Of a DNA stretch of 64,000 nucleotides, positions 1-12,534 are shown one piece after another; position 1 is the first letter of the stretch; every line of letters starts with the position of its first letter. Made by a program: the position numbers and the translations under genes. The DNA lies in NCBI GenBank assembly GCA_014529385.2, contig CM043963.1, forward strand, positions 3,165,001 through 3,229,000. Reading direction: 5' to 3'. Source of the DNA: Adiantum capillus-veneris (Eukaryota > Streptophyta > Polypodiopsida > Polypodiales > Pteridaceae). The notes beneath the pieces are model-generated. The model searched no databases, was not told the DNA's origin, and saw only the letters and a program-made list of their open reading frames with translations.

Positions 1-1045
1 TGCAAAGAAAAGAATATAAAAAATATCTCAAACATACCTTTTAATATGGAAAAAGAAAGTAATGCTTTCGTAAGGTCAATATGAGGTCCATATACTTCTT
101 TACGAGTTATTTCCCCTAGCACTGGGTGGACATAAACAACCAGTTACCCATAAGACCGATACATCTAGTGAGACTATATCGGTAAGCGTATCCACTTGGG
201 CAAATACGAGAGTAGACATATGCCAATTGCAAAGCGGAGAGTTAATGTACTTAGAAAAGTCAATTAGTTTGGGTAATTTGTACCCCTACCTATTTGGTCC
301 AAGAATCAAAGTGGGTCTATAAAAGACGGGCGTTCTTTTTAAAAAAATCGAGTGTATAGTATCAGTCTTGAGTAACTTTTACGGAGTTTACAACCACCAG
401 CTTACTTTGTCATAAGGTGTGTCATACACATTATATGTTATGACTTATACTCAAGATCAGGTTTTAGCCATAACAACTGCACATCTTCAGCAGTCAAGTG
501 AGTCTACTAGGAGAACCACACTACTCCATTATGAGCATCATTTATTTCCACAATTAGGAACATCTGTTACACATACTAAGTGGTGGACATATCAGGACAG
601 AGTGACGCGTGTGACCCTTTGGGGTCGAGAGCACTTTAGGAACAATATCCGTATGGAGATGGTAACTGAAGCCATGGGCCTAGGGCCACAATATTATTAT
701 GTAGAACATTCAATGAAGCGATGGTTTTCAGAGCGGTTATACTTGCTAGCCCCGTTTTTCCACACCATAATATTTTTTTGTATCGCAGTTATGGACAACC
801 CCTCAGAGGATACTTCAACAGTACACCACACACCAGGGAGTATGGTGTAGTCTTGGCAACCCATATCTTACCTTTAGCCGAGCGTCCGAACAAATGTATT
901 ACTATGACAACTGCTTGTGTGATCATGTAATGGGTAGTTTAATAGAGATGTAGAGGTGAAAACAAAGGGATTTTTAAAAAAAAGCCAGCAGGCTATTTTT
1001 TGTCCAATTTAAGCAATGAAGCATGTGAAAGGACTCATGTAATTT
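1..1045 (+). repeat. Dispersed repeat X, copy 1
   Basis: This stretch matches 12976-13244 joined to 18240-19026 closely along its length, so it is a repeat of at least 1 kb that starts outside the window. It ends at a (TG)n tract (1046-1065), as copy 2 does. The copy here is uninterrupted and gives the empty site for the insertion at 13245. It holds a coding-like relic at 419-930. The family is not recognised. Confidence 0.85.
419..930 (+). pseudogene. Coding-like relic in repeat X
   Basis: Two overlapping plus-strand frames (419-850 and 721-930) encode a peptide that is also readable in the second X copy (18408-18932). Shared segments include RRTTLLHYE, TKWWTYQDRVT, GRE..RNNIRM and YRSYGQPLRGYFN. 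The frame shifts near position 755 in this copy, while copy 2 has a stop within the same stretch, so neither is intact. Conservation at the peptide level suggests a protein of roughly 190 residues in the ancestral repeat. The family is not recognised; it could be an element protein or a captured host exon. Confidence 0.4.
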
Positions 1046-1065
1046 TGTGTGTGTGTGTGTGTGTG
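1046..1065. repeat. (TG)n microsatellite
   Basis: Uninterrupted TG dinucleotides at the right edge of repeat X. The same edge in copy 2 is a longer (TG)n(AG)n tract. Confidence 0.95.
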
Positions 1066-1091
1066 CATGCGCGCCCACCCATTCCCATGCA

Positions 1092-1140
1092 CCATATTCT
1101 ATGAGGTAGTAGACCCATAGAATATGGGCCTACTACCTCA
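1092..1140. repeat. Short inverted repeat (hairpin)
   Basis: TGAGGTAGTAG and its exact complement CTACTACCTCA flank a 17-base loop that itself holds CCATAGAATATGG, so the site can fold into an 11-bp stem. No function can be assigned. Confidence 0.6.
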
Positions 1141-1188
1141 AGAAACGTTTTTATTAATTTGAGACATTCAATACTTGAGTTAATCTTA

Positions 1189-2420
1189 TTATGTTTTAAA
1201 GAGACTAATCAAATTTTGTAAGTCAAACTTAAGGCTGGACCAGTTGTGTTTTTTTAAAGAATTGCAGATACAAGCAACAAGGTCTTTTCTAGAAAAACCA
1301 TTATTATTGAACTTGGTAATCAGAGTATTGATTTGTTCATATGCTACAAAACTGTCTGACGAGGCATACATTATAAGAAAAAGCATTCTTAGATAGGTGT
1401 GTAAAGAATGTTTGAAGGGCCTATTGCTTTCTCTTTTTGTAAATTCAGAGGATACAAGTTTGAGATTTTGTCTTTTTCAAAAGAAACGAGTATAAAAATT
1501 ACCCAAGAATGGTGGAGTCAAAGTAACTCAATATTCAGGAAGTGAGTCCTAGAAATGACCCATTTATCATGCCATAATACTCTATCAGAGAATGTAGCTT
1601 CAATATTAAGACAAGGTGGATATATATCTTTAAGTGTAACCTCGAACATGGGATTGTTAAGGCTACATAGGTCATCCATAAACCTAAACAAATGACCAAA
1701 GTGTGTGAGTAATGAAGCAGTAGTTGGGTTACGTAACATTTTTAAGAGCCATTGGTATTCGAAGTGACAAAGATAGAGATTCCACATAATCGGAGAGCAC
1801 GAAAATCCCATTGGGATCCCTAAATTTTTTCTGTAGCAGATAGCACCTACTTGGATGCAACAATTATTAAGGAGCCAAAAAATATACTTATATAAATCAT
1901 CCTCTTTAAAGATTAAAGGTGTAGACTTATTGACATTTTTACCTAGCTTTTATTCATTATTGTTGAGATACAAGTATACCCTAGTTTTGCTCTGTGAGAA
2001 AAGGCTATCTTTATCAGAATAGATAAAGTATCAAAAAGCTCATATGGTCCTTTTAGAGGGATATTCTCATAACATTGTGTTATGTCTGCTGTAAAGATGA
2101 AGAAAATGTTTTCTGGGAGGTTAATAGAAACCTTAGCAGCGTTTTTAATGACCCAAAATGGGCAACAATCTATATTTTTGAATTGTTTGAGATCATTACG
2201 CTTGATGGTGTAAATTGCTTCAATTTCTAGAAGAATAAAATTTAAGCAGTAGGTGATGTCATTCGTAATACAGGAAAACAAGCTATTGGATGCGTCAGAA
2301 ATCCATCTAAATTTATGCTTATGATTTTTATAAGTTGGGAAGAGTACATGAATTTTCAGCAAGTTAGGACAATAACCAAGTCTTGATAACTCATTATTTG
2401 ATAGTGTAGCCGTACTAAGT
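1189..2420 (-). pseudogene. Penelope-like reverse transcriptase relic
   Basis: Minus-strand pieces follow the order of a reverse transcriptase. First comes a fingers-like block (FPTYKNHKHKFRWISDAS, about 2280-2340). Then the first catalytic Asp in FTADITQCYENIPLKGP (about 2040-2100). Next is GIPMGFSCSPIMWNLYL (about 1760-1820), then FRFMDDLCSLNNP with the DD pair (about 1650-1690), then IYPPCLNIEATF. A C-terminal tail (KFNNNGFSRKDLV, about 1270-1310) resembles the tail of this RT group. The NIPL, GxxxSPI and MDD blocks fit Penelope-like RTs better than LTR or LINE enzymes. Stops and frameshifts break it, and no GIY-YIG endonuclease was seen. The exact clade is uncertain. Confidence 0.6.
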
Positions 2421-3154
2421 GGGGAGGTATCAAGTTTTTAAAAAATCCATACTATTGAGTCAGGAATAGGCATACTCAAATGCTAATCTTTTACATATAA
2501 AGGAAGCAGTATTTGAGGCTTTATCCAGGCCAATAATGAACCATTTCTCCTTAACGTCAGAAATGGAAGTTTTAATTTTAAGAGTAACCTAGGTAGTATC
2601 AGTACTTAGCCATACTTGCGGCATAAGACTGATCTTTTTCCAGAAAATTTCTTTGAGTGTCGAGGTAAGTAGAATGTGAACATCCACCTCCAGTTGGAGT
2701 TTTAAGGCCAAGTCGGCCAGGCATTCAAGTAGATCCAATAAGGCAAGGTGAGGATTTAGTGGAAAGGGAGGAATATGATTCAAGCCTTTACTCAAGAGGC
2801 TCCTTACAGGAGAATCAGATATATGATTTCTAAGTTAGAAGTACAAACATGTAATCCAAAGTTAGTGAAAATCTTACAAAACTTCGGAAATAGGTGACAA
2901 GAGCAGACAGAAGCCTCTTCATTATGGAGGAAATCATTCAAATAAAAAAGATTTTGATAGGCGGCAAGTATTTCCATCCAAACATCACATCATTTAGTAA
3001 CAGATTTGATCCAAACACATGTCTAAAACATTCTGTAAAAATAGCTTGGGGAGTAAAGAAATCCAAAATCTTGCTAGTAAACAAGCAATGTGAAAATATT
3101 CTATTACAAGCTTCATCCTTTGGAGGTAGGTAAAGTCTGCCACCACAAGCGTTC
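2421..3154 (-). pseudogene. Decayed middle part of the Penelope-like element
   Basis: This lies between the RG-rich region and the RT blocks, on the same strand. Only short open pieces remain (for example 2589-2795 and 2938-3258) with several stops and no recognisable motif. It is assigned to the element by position and strand only. Confidence 0.3.
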
Positions 3155-4531
3155 CTACGTACTTGCGCATGACATATCCAAAAGATTTCTGATTGGTAGG
3201 TTTTTGCCCCGTCCTCTAACGTAACTTCTACCTCTCCCTCTCCAAAAAACAGAATCACTCGAGGAGGGAGTCAAGAAAGAGGTGTAAGAAGCAGACGGAG
3301 AGACAAGAGTGTTGGGGCGTTTGGAAACTTGAGTTTCATCATCATCAATATTCGGCTTGATTTTCCCAACCATGCTCTTGATTCCTTTATAGCCTCCATA
3401 AGTGGTTAGCAGTGTGCCACACCCATCAGTACCTAGCTCTTGGAGGGTGTCATACATAATCGATCTGTACTGAATAAAGGCAATTTAAGATAAGACCAGA
3501 TCCTTAGCTTGTCCACCAAGCCATGAGCAAAAGAGGGAAAGGTGAAACTCTTCTCCTTTGTCAGGAAAGATACTAGGAAGATTGTTGAGGGCGTACAAAA
3601 TAGCATGGTAAAACCAAATCATGCTCGACTCATTAGAAGCTTTAGGATCTAAAAATCTGCATGCACACTTAAGGTAAGGCCTGAACACATTCCATACTGT
3701 TTTAGGGTAGTAATCAACATTATTTTTACTAAACGTCATCACACCTTTAGTTCTTGCATATAATCCTGTATTCGAACTGCATTTTTTTTTCTCAAGGAAA
3801 TTTATATTGAATGGAGCTTTAATCAGATCTCCTTTATCCAAGAGCTGAATCCCTTTAAAAACTTTAAGTTTGCATTCTTCAATAATGGCAGCTGCCAGGT
3901 TGGCAAGAAAGACCCAAGTTTCCATAGAAATGGGTGCAAGAAACCCTTTGTTTGGGAACATCCAAAGCCTGTGCTCTACACCCAAGGATTCAACTTCAAT
4001 TTGTCGTGATGGTAAAAAAGGAAAGTCCCTAGAGACTTTTGGCACCATATCCAAAAGTGACGCTTCACTGAGTTGAACAAAAGTCCTTCTGAAATTCTTT
4101 TACAGCTTCCAATGCAGTAGCATCTCTACAAAAGAGGCTGTTAGGTGGAGGGACTATCGGAGTAGAGGGAGCAGTAACAAAGATGGGACTAAGCCGGCAA
4201 AATTTTCTAAGAAGATTGGATAGTTCAGAGCCTTTAGAAGAGAATGAAGCTAAGTCCTGAATATGGGCTTTGGAAAGACCAGCCAAATTAGAGTAAATTC
4301 CAGCAGTAGGTTGATACCATCGGATTTATTCTTAATGAGGAGAGCGAGAACCTTTAACTCCCATTGGTCAAAAGAAATAAGCTGGACAAGAGACATACTA
4401 GAATCCTTTGAGGCATCAAAAATGAAGACAGAAGCTTCGCTATCTTGTATACATTTTAGCACAAGTAGAGAAGCAAAGGAAAGGGGTTCCATAGGAAGAG
4501 CGAGCCCTTGGGAAAGGGAAACAATCTGCAA
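3155..4531 (-). pseudogene. RG-rich N-terminal region upstream of the RT relic
   Basis: Successive minus-strand open frames (4250-4531, 4065-4286, 3485-4054, 3155-3457) read towards the RT at 1189-2420. The longest is 189 residues. The downstream one ends in an RG cluster, RGRGRSYVRGRGK, typical of nucleic-acid-binding tails. No zinc knuckle and no known capsid fold were recognised. The likely role, by position, is the RNA-binding first ORF of the element; this is inference. Frameshifts separate the pieces. Confidence 0.4.
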
Positions 4532-7502
4532 AGATTTGAATAACAGTAGTTAGATTACTACAATTTGGAAGAGCTGAGTAGACCTGAAGATCTTATACAG
4601 AGTGTTACTTCTTTTTGAGTTTTACAGCCCTATGCAGATAAGGCCTAATCCTAAGAGAGATATTAGGAAAGATGCTTTCTATTTCTTTAGCAAGTCGTAA
4701 TTTCTCTGAAATTAGAGCTCTTTTGTTTGGGTTAGAACAAACCTTTATTCTTGTAGTGAGCTTTGCAATAACCTGGTAGACTGACTTAATAAACTAGTGA
4801 AATGACAAGGAAAAAAGGAATTTTTAGAAAGTGAGAATGAGAATCTTAAGTATAGAGTGGAATGTTCGTGCCAGTAACCTTTCACAAGTCAAGTCAAAGG
4901 GGACCACTAAGACTGTGTGATAGCACCTAGGCCTACTAGAATATAATAAATTATACTGTAATAGGTGTTTATCACTAGAACTATTGTCTGCAAGAGAAAG
5001 ACAAACAACTTAATCTCTCTTTTGCGTTTATTGTGTGTGTAGCAGTTCTATATATATATACACAAACAAACATTACCTATTCAAAGACCAACAATTCTAG
5101 GAAAATACAATGGATTTGTCCAATAATTTATTAGCAGTTGAAAATAAATCTTGTACAAGGTAATGAAGATAACAAAGTATAACATGGGAAACAGTAATCC
5201 CAAAGTCTAGGTAATGTTGCTTCAAGGTAAGAGATCTGCCACAAGTTAAGAACAGAATGTTTTTATCAAAGAAGGTAGCCCTCACCTGCACCCATAGCCA
5301 CAAGAAAACAATTTGTTAGCACGTGACTGTACGTAGGTGATGCTGGGCATCCCAGTTGTTATCCATGTCACAATGAAAAAACATACAGTTCTCTACATGT
5401 ATTTTGTAAACAGAAAAAGAGTCCTTGGCTTTTGCCAATCCAGTTTTGGAGAGCAAAATTTCCACAAAGCTACTATAAATCAAGTTAGTTCCATATTTAT
5501 TTTATAAAATTTTCCGTTGCCTAACCTTAGTTTAAAAGAGTTTTAAGGAGATTACCACAAAATCTAAAAAAACCAAACTTCTTCTATAACCAGATCGGAG
5601 AGAATATTACCCCATAGAAGTAAGCACAAGAAATCTTGAGACCATATATAAATTTTTTAAGGGCTAAAACACCTCTTGTAGTGATAAAGCACAACATGGT
5701 TATGTATGATAGAAGTTAGAGCATGATTTTGTTTCCTTTTCAAAGCCCAAAAGGCATCAGTAGTATATTCGCGAAAGCCAAACCAACCCACAACAGAACT
5801 ATACATTAAGGTCCAAGACCAGCAGACCATCCTAGAGGAATTTGAAACATGAGTTTGGATTTTTTAAGAACATAATCCATGTCCCAATGAAAAAACTATT
5901 GTTGTACTTTGATATATAGAAAAGGAAATCCTTTTGTAAAGTTCCTAATGTACAAAAGTTTTAAATTATTAAAAAGCTGAAATATCCCATACAAAAAGCT
6001 CCATCTAAGTATTTCCCGACTTTTAAATACAAACCAGAGCCTATTTTATAAATTTTGAGCAGGTTCGTCATATTTACTGCCATGATAAAAAATACCTCCG
6101 TCATTATGTCATGTCCGACATACTTTTAGCAAAGCTTGTTACAAACTACATTTTATCCCATGTTACCATAAACTACTCAATCCTTCCCTTTCTTTCTATT
6201 AAGAAAAAGTAGCAGTCTAAGTCTTTTTTGTAAAAAAAGACTATATATGTGTATTGATAGTGTATGCCACCAAGCGACCATTCTGAAAACACAACCGCTA
6301 GGCAAGTCTAAGTAAAAAAATCATTACACAATGCCAGCACAGAAGTAGACAAAGAAAAGTTGAAGTAAGGCTTACAAGCCGGGACCAGCAAAAGCAAAGT
6401 TGACGAAATATCTTACACTAGAGAGAACCTATTAAACCATCAGCCCTTAAAACTTTTCCTTGTAGTTGCGTCAAGCGGGTAGGCGAATCTCTTCCTACAT
6501 ACTCAAGTGAGATAAAGAAAGAGCAAATAATGGCAAGCTTAATTTATCGTATAGCTGAGGGTCCAAACTAAAACAAGGTAAGTAGTAACCAGTCAACAAA
6601 TTGAACAGATGGCGAGCCACAAAAAACTGTCAGCAATCTTACAGGTAGGTGATGTAAGAAGGTAAAAGAGATCAAGTAAAAATGTAAAAAGTACTACATC
6701 AATAGGGTATGTCATGCTACTCAACATTTACAAATCATTTTAAGATAAGGTAGCACTTCTGAAACTAGTACTCAGTATGACAGTGAACTCACAATTATCT
6801 CAAAAGATTTAGTGAAACAGTCCCCGGAACTGAGCAACATTTCGATCTAAAGTCTGTCCAATTATCCAGAGTACCTCAAACCAAGAGTTTTACTACTTAC
6901 CCAAACATTTTTTCACTCATATAAGACCATCCCAGCACAATCAAGAATGTCTTAAAGTGTTTTTTAAAAAGAATTTCCAAACCTTTTCAGAGACTTGCAG
7001 TACCTCAGTATCCAGCACATAATTACTATTGAGTAGTTATTTTATGGAAATCAGCATCAGCAACCCATAGAGAATCACAACCTCCCATCCATCATAAAGC
7101 CATCCAATACTCAATAGTTTAAAAACCATAAAGCACGCAAGTCTAGAGATTTGGCAACCCTTAGCAATGGGAAAAATTCCACAATTTCTTCTAGTAAACC
7201 AGCAAAAACCAACTTCCCAGAACAAGGAGTTTATCAAAAAATCAGTCTAATTAACAAAGCTTCAAACATTACGATTTACCAAATTTCAAGCACTTTCATT
7301 TTAGCCAAACAGTCCAGCTCACAGTTTTTTTTATAGCTTTAAGAGAGCCAAAATAGTTAACCTATAGATTAGGAGACGAAGATGTTTCCACCACCACCTT
7401 CTCAAATTTTTTCGGCATGTTGCAGTCTCACAACAATAAACCAGATTTGAACGCACACGTAGAAGTTTGCAGAACACAATGCTAAGTGAGTAAAGTACTC
7501 AC
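4532..7502. other. AT-rich intergenic DNA, nothing recognised
   Basis: About 3 kb with only short random open frames on both strands. No LTR, TIR, RNA gene or motif was recognised. A short (TA)n(CA)n run lies near 5051-5070. Confidence 0.5.
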
Positions 7503-7604
7503 CTTAAGAGGGTTTTATAGAAGATGATGCCACTCCATTGTAGAAGAGACCCAGAATCGGCCTGGTTTTCCCGCCATCGAGGTCGCCATTAAGGACCCTA
7601 TTCC
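7503..7604 (-). other. Possible host exon cut by Copia element 1
   Basis: On the minus strand the sequence ends at CTTAAG followed by GTGAGT, a strong splice donor. It contains an ATG-rich reading, MATSMAGKPGRFWVSS, that meets a stop shortly before the donor. Upstream sequence continues at 12762 on the other side of the Copia insertion. This could be a first exon separated from its promoter; there is no match to a known protein. Confidence 0.2.
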
Positions 7605-7831
7605 TGTTACCATATACATGTGGTAGTGATATGTGTGACCACACTAGGACCGCCGGGGCATTTTTTTCCTCTTTAGGAGGTTTTTTCCCACGAGCATTGT
7701 ATATACGCTCATCACTCTAGGGCTATCGATCTTTCCATTGCACACTAAGCTATACACTCTCTATTGTGTGCCTTAAGCTTCCTTCGTCTTCTCCAAGCTG
7801 TGTGTGTTTCTCTGCAACCCTAATTCCAAAA
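7605..7831 (+). repeat. Copia 1 5' LTR
   Basis: The left LTR aligns along its full length with 12535-12761 and, reversed, with 34359-34585; all three are 227 bp. It starts TGTTACCATATACATG. The terminal CA is changed to AA here. Confidence 0.95.
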
Positions 7832-7833
7832 AT

Positions 7834-7845
7834 TGGTATCAGAGC
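7834..7845 (+). other. Primer-binding site, Copia 1
   Basis: TGGTATCAGAGC, the complement of the 3' end of plant initiator-Met tRNA, lies two bases inside the LTR. It is the usual start site for minus-strand synthesis in plant Copia elements. Confidence 0.95.
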
Positions 7846-8169
7846 AGGTTGCGTCCTCCGGGGCTTAGTCTCCAGCTGCTCCAGTACTACACGCCTGCTC
7901 ACTTTCTCCGATTTCAGTGAGCAGATTTTTGATTTGGGCTCAGATTTTAGTCTGCTCAAATTTTTGATTTGGGCTCATTTCGGCCTCCGTTTCAACTACA
8001 GGCAATACTGCACAGGCTATTTCATCATTTTGTGCAGAAATTCTATCAGTGTTGTTTTTTGCATAACATGTGCCTTATAGTCTTCTACGGTTTGTGATAT
8101 ATAGCACATGTTGTTCCCGCTCCGTTTCTCCTATTTTCGGCAATATTTACATCAGGTGTAGCATTTACC

Positions 8170-11100
8170 ATGGTTGACAACAACAACACAGATGTGTTCA
8201 AGATGTTTGCTGCTAAGGATAGGTTGGATGGGGACAACTACCCTATGTGGGCTTATATGATGCAACATGTTCTTGTGTCAAAAGGCGTCTGGAACATTGT
8301 GCAGGGCACTGATGTACGTCCTGGTTCTGAGGATGTAGGCGATGTTGAGGATGTTGCAGGTCTTGTTGCAAGGATTGCTGTTGTTAGAGTTGTTTTGCCT
8401 ACCGTAGAACAAGCTCGTTGGGATGTAAAGGATGCACAGGCTCATGCATTGATTGTGTTGTCTATGAAGCGCACCATTGTTCCTCACATCTGTTCAACAA
8501 AATTTGCAAAATAGGCTTGGGATATTTTGGCTGGTCTTTATGCAAGTCGCAATGAGACTGAAATTGCTTTGCTGCGTAAAGAGCTGGAGTCGAAGATTAT
8601 GCATGAGAAAGATGATATGGACACTTTCCTTGCTAGTATCAACGATATCAACGAGCAGCTTATTTTTGCAGGTGAAGTCATTTCAGACAGTTCCCTTGTG
8701 TAGACTGTTCTTGATGCCTTACTAGATTTCTACCAGACTTTTGCTAGTACTTGGAGACTGATGACCCAAGGAAATCCTGAAGTTGTCAAGTTTGATGCAT
8801 TATGCACATTGCTATTGCAAGAGTCACTTTCTAGAAAAAATAGGACTAGGAAGCGTGTAGTTGAACATGCTTTTATTGCTTCTGAAAGAAAGGGTGGTAA
8901 CAGTAATGCAGCCACTTCTTATGGTTCTGCTGCGAGTGGCAAAAATTATGTTCCTAATGCTTCTGCTGGCAGCACTTCGTATGGCAATTCTGGTGATAAG
9001 GGCAAAAAGAAGATGCGTTGCCATTATTGTAAAGCTAATGATCACTTGATCAAGTCGTGTCCTAAGTTGAAGGCCAAAGAGGCTAAGAAGAAAGAGGGTG
9101 GTTCCACTACAAATGCTGGTTCCACTACAAATGCAGCCATTGTTGAGTCTTCTGTGAAAGGAGACTGTGACGCTGATGTTGATCCAGAATGGGATTTTAG
9201 CGCACAGTGCACTTACAATCCTGCTATCCATGATGCATGCTTGTCAGTTGCTGCAAATTCACATGTGTGGTATTTTGACAGTGGTGCTACAAAGCACATT
9301 GCCTCACATCGTAATTGTTTACCTCTCTCGAGTCTGTCCCTCATGGGAATTTTATCACTTGTGCCAACAATGCCTCTTATCCAGTTCAGGGAGTTGGAAA
9401 GATTGTGCTTACTGCTGCTAATGGAAATTCTTTCACACTTGTTGATGCACTTTATGTACCTGGAATCAAGAAGAATCTCTTGTCTGTATCCGCACTTGCT
9501 GGACTTGGACTTATAGTCAAATTTGTGGATGACAGATGTACAGTTCATGATCTCAGTTTTGGTGATGAAATTGTTGCATCTGGCCTTTTGTGCCGTGGGC
9601 TGTATAATCTCACTTTGTATGACAAGAGTGGACAAAATTTTGCAAATACAGTTGCAGATTCAATGGCTATTTCAGATGCAAAACTTTGGCATGTACGTTT
9701 TGGTCATCTGAATTTTACCAGTTTGCTGCGTTTGCAGAAATCTGATATAGTTGCTTCTTTGCCGCCTCTTGAAGCACCTGTCAAATATGTTTGTGAAGGC
9801 TGTATTTTGGGTAAGATGCAGCGTTCTAAGTTTCCAAAGGATGGTTCAGTTCGGGCCACATGTAGGTTGCAGCTTGTGCATAGTGATGTTTGTGGGCCCA
9901 TGCAAACTCCGTCCTTGGGCAATTACCTATACTTCGTGACTTTCATTGATGATTACTCCAAGCATGCATGGGTATTTTCGGTTAAAGCGAAGTTCGAAGT
10001 TTTTATGTGCTTCAAACAATTTCTAGCTATGGCTGAAAATGTCTCGAAATGTACTATGGCCACCCTCCGTTCCGATTGCGGGGGGGGGGGGAGTATATGT
10101 CTCATGAATTTAATGCATTTTTGGCTAGTCGTGGGATAAAACACCAATGTACAGTGCCTTATACACCTCAACAAAATGGTGTTGCTGAGAGGAAAAACAG
10201 GTCACTTATGGAAATGGCACAATGTATGGTCAAAAGTCAAGCTTTGCCGCATTCTTTTTGGCTTGAGGCCATCATGTGTGCCACTTATGTACTTAACAGG
10301 TGTCCTACGAAAGCTTTGCAGTCTATTACTCCATATGAAGCATGGCATGATAGAAAGCCTTCTATTGAGCACATGCGTGTTTTTGGCTGTTTGGCATATG
10401 CTTTGGTGCCACAAGTGCAGCGCAGAAAATTGGATGATAAGGCTCTCAAATGTATTTTTGTTGGTTATAGTGCTGAAAGCAAAGGTTGTAGGTTGTATCA
10501 TCTGCAAAAAAAACGTATTTTGGTTTCACGGGATGTAGTGTTTGTGGAAGATTCTGTTCAGCCCTTGCTGTCATGTGCTAGAGACAGTAATGCAAGCTCA
10601 CACGACATTTATGACAGTTTGTTTCCTCTTTTCAGTGGTGGAAATACGAATGTAAGTTCCAATGAGGCAAATGTATAGCTTATGGGGGTTTCTGAAAATG
10701 TTTTAGATCAGCCTATTACTGATGCAGATGTACATGATGTACTTGATGAGGAAAGGGCTGAAAATGAGCAGGCTAGAGGTATGCCAAAATGGCTGGTGCA
10801 CACTTGCGTGATAGTAAATTGGATCCACCTTTGTCTAGTCGTACTCGTTCAGGCTCTCGCCATGCATCTTATGCATCAGATTGTTATGCTTTGGCTGTGT
10901 CTAGTTTACATGATGTTGAGGAGCCTCTTTCTTTTGATGAAGCATAGAATTCAGAAAATTCGATGGTTGCCATGCAATCAGAATATGATGCACTCATAGA
11001 AAATGACACATGGGCTTTATGTGATTTGCCTCCTGGCAAAAAGGCCATTGGTACGAAGTGGGTTTACAAGTTGAAACGCAAGCCGGATGGTGAGATTGAT

Positions 11101-12459
11101 CACCATAAGGCTCGACTTGTTGCAAAGGGTTATGCACATCAAAAAGGCATAGATTATGAAGAGACTTTTTCTTCCACTTGTCGTATGACTACTGTGCATT
11201 TTCTATGTGCATTGGCAGCTCATTTTGTTTGGGATGTACATCAATCAGACATTGTTACTGCTTTCTTGAATGGTGACATATTTGAGGAAGTTTATGTAAC
11301 GCAGCCTCGCGGTTTTGTCATAAAAGGACAAGAGGACAAAGTGTGCAAATGTAACAAGGCTTTGTATGGGTTGAAGCAATCTCCTCGTGCTTGGTATGAG
11401 AAAGCTGACACTCATTTGGTCAAACAAGGATTTCGTAACAGTCCAACAAAAAGCACATTGTATGTAAAGCGTGAGGGTGATGTACTTCTCATTGCGGTTC
11501 TTTATGTTGATGATTTGCTGATCACTGTACCAAATGAGAGACATATTGCTGAATTTAAGGCTGATTTGAATGCTACTTTCAAGATGAAAGATTTGGGGTT
11601 GTTGCATAATTACTTGGGTATAAAATTTAAGCAGTGTGATGGTGGTATTGCCCTGTGTCAGAAAAGTTACATAGAGACATTGCTATGTAAGTTTGGACTT
11701 GAGGATTGCAAACCTATTGCCACTCCCATGGAAATAGGTTTGAAGTCGAGTCTACATGATGCTGGCGATCCTGCTGATGTCACTCTTTATCAAACTGCTG
11801 TTGGCTGCCTCATTTATGTATGCAACACGAGGCCGAATATTCAATTTGCAGTCTCACAGGTCAGCAGATTTATGCATAGACCAGGGTCTAAGCATTGGCA
11901 GGCTGTCAAGAGGATTTTCCACTACCTTAGTGGCACTTTACATCTTGGCTTGTTTTATCCCAAGGGGGGATCATTGCCGGCAGACTTACATGCTTTTTTG
12001 GACTCAGATTGGGCTGGTTGTTTTGACATGAGAGTGCCCACAAGTGGTTTTTGTTTCATGCTTGGCAGTTCGTGTATATCATGGTTGAGCAAGAAGAAAC
12101 CTACTGTGGCCACTTCGAGTTGTGAGGCTGAGTACAAGGCAGTCTTCACAGCTATGGTTGAGTGTGTATGGCTCAGATGCCTTATGGCTGATTTGGGTGT
12201 TGAATAGGACACTGCCAACACTATCTACACTAACAGTCAGAGCGCATTGGCAGTTGTGAGGAAGCCAGTTTTTCATGCTTGCACAAAGCACATTGAGGTG
12301 CATTACCACTATGTCAGGGAGAGGCTCTCAGCAGGAGAGATCAGCTTGGCTTATGTGCCAACAAAGGACAACCTTGCAGATCTTTTCACAAAGGCATTGT
12401 CTCGTGAGAAGCTTGAAGCTTTCCGCAAAGCTTTGGGCTTACTCCCCTTTGTGGACTGA
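8170..12459 (+). pseudogene. Copia 1 gag-pol, broken
   Basis: Polyprotein order: Gag (8170-~9000, UBN2-type, DRLDGDNYPMW), zinc knuckle CHYCKANDHLIKSC (~9017-9060), aspartic protease WYFDSGATKH (~9268-9297), integrase His-Cys zinc region (~9680-9810) and core with TPQQNGVAERKNR, RT with YVDDLLI (~11500-11520), RNase H to 12459. Lesions against element 2: CAG-to-TAG stops near 8513, 8705, 10677 and 12205; a 1-base loss near 9313; an expanded G run (10080-10091); a 1-base loss near 10806. A TAG near 10945 is shared with element 2. It cannot make a full polyprotein. Confidence 0.95.
10080..10091. repeat. G12 homopolymer in the integrase frame
   Basis: Twelve consecutive G where element 2 has a short G run broken by an A. 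The expansion shifts the frame within the integrase core. Confidence 0.9.
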
Positions 12460-12522
12460 TCCTGTCCTCAGGGCATGGCACTTCCCTTTACTCATGTGCC
12501 AGATCTCGTTCACCGCATCACT

Positions 12523-12534
12523 CCAGGGGGGATT
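12523..12534 (+). other. Polypurine tract, Copia 1
   Basis: A purine-rich run, CAGGGGGGATT, directly abuts the 3' LTR, as expected for the plus-strand primer. Confidence 0.8.

Noticed and set aside
1092-1140. Hairpin whose arm begins like the animal let-7 microRNA (TGAGGTAGTAG)
   Set aside because: Only 11 bases match, the rest of the arm does not, and let-7 is absent from plants; kept only as a short inverted repeat.
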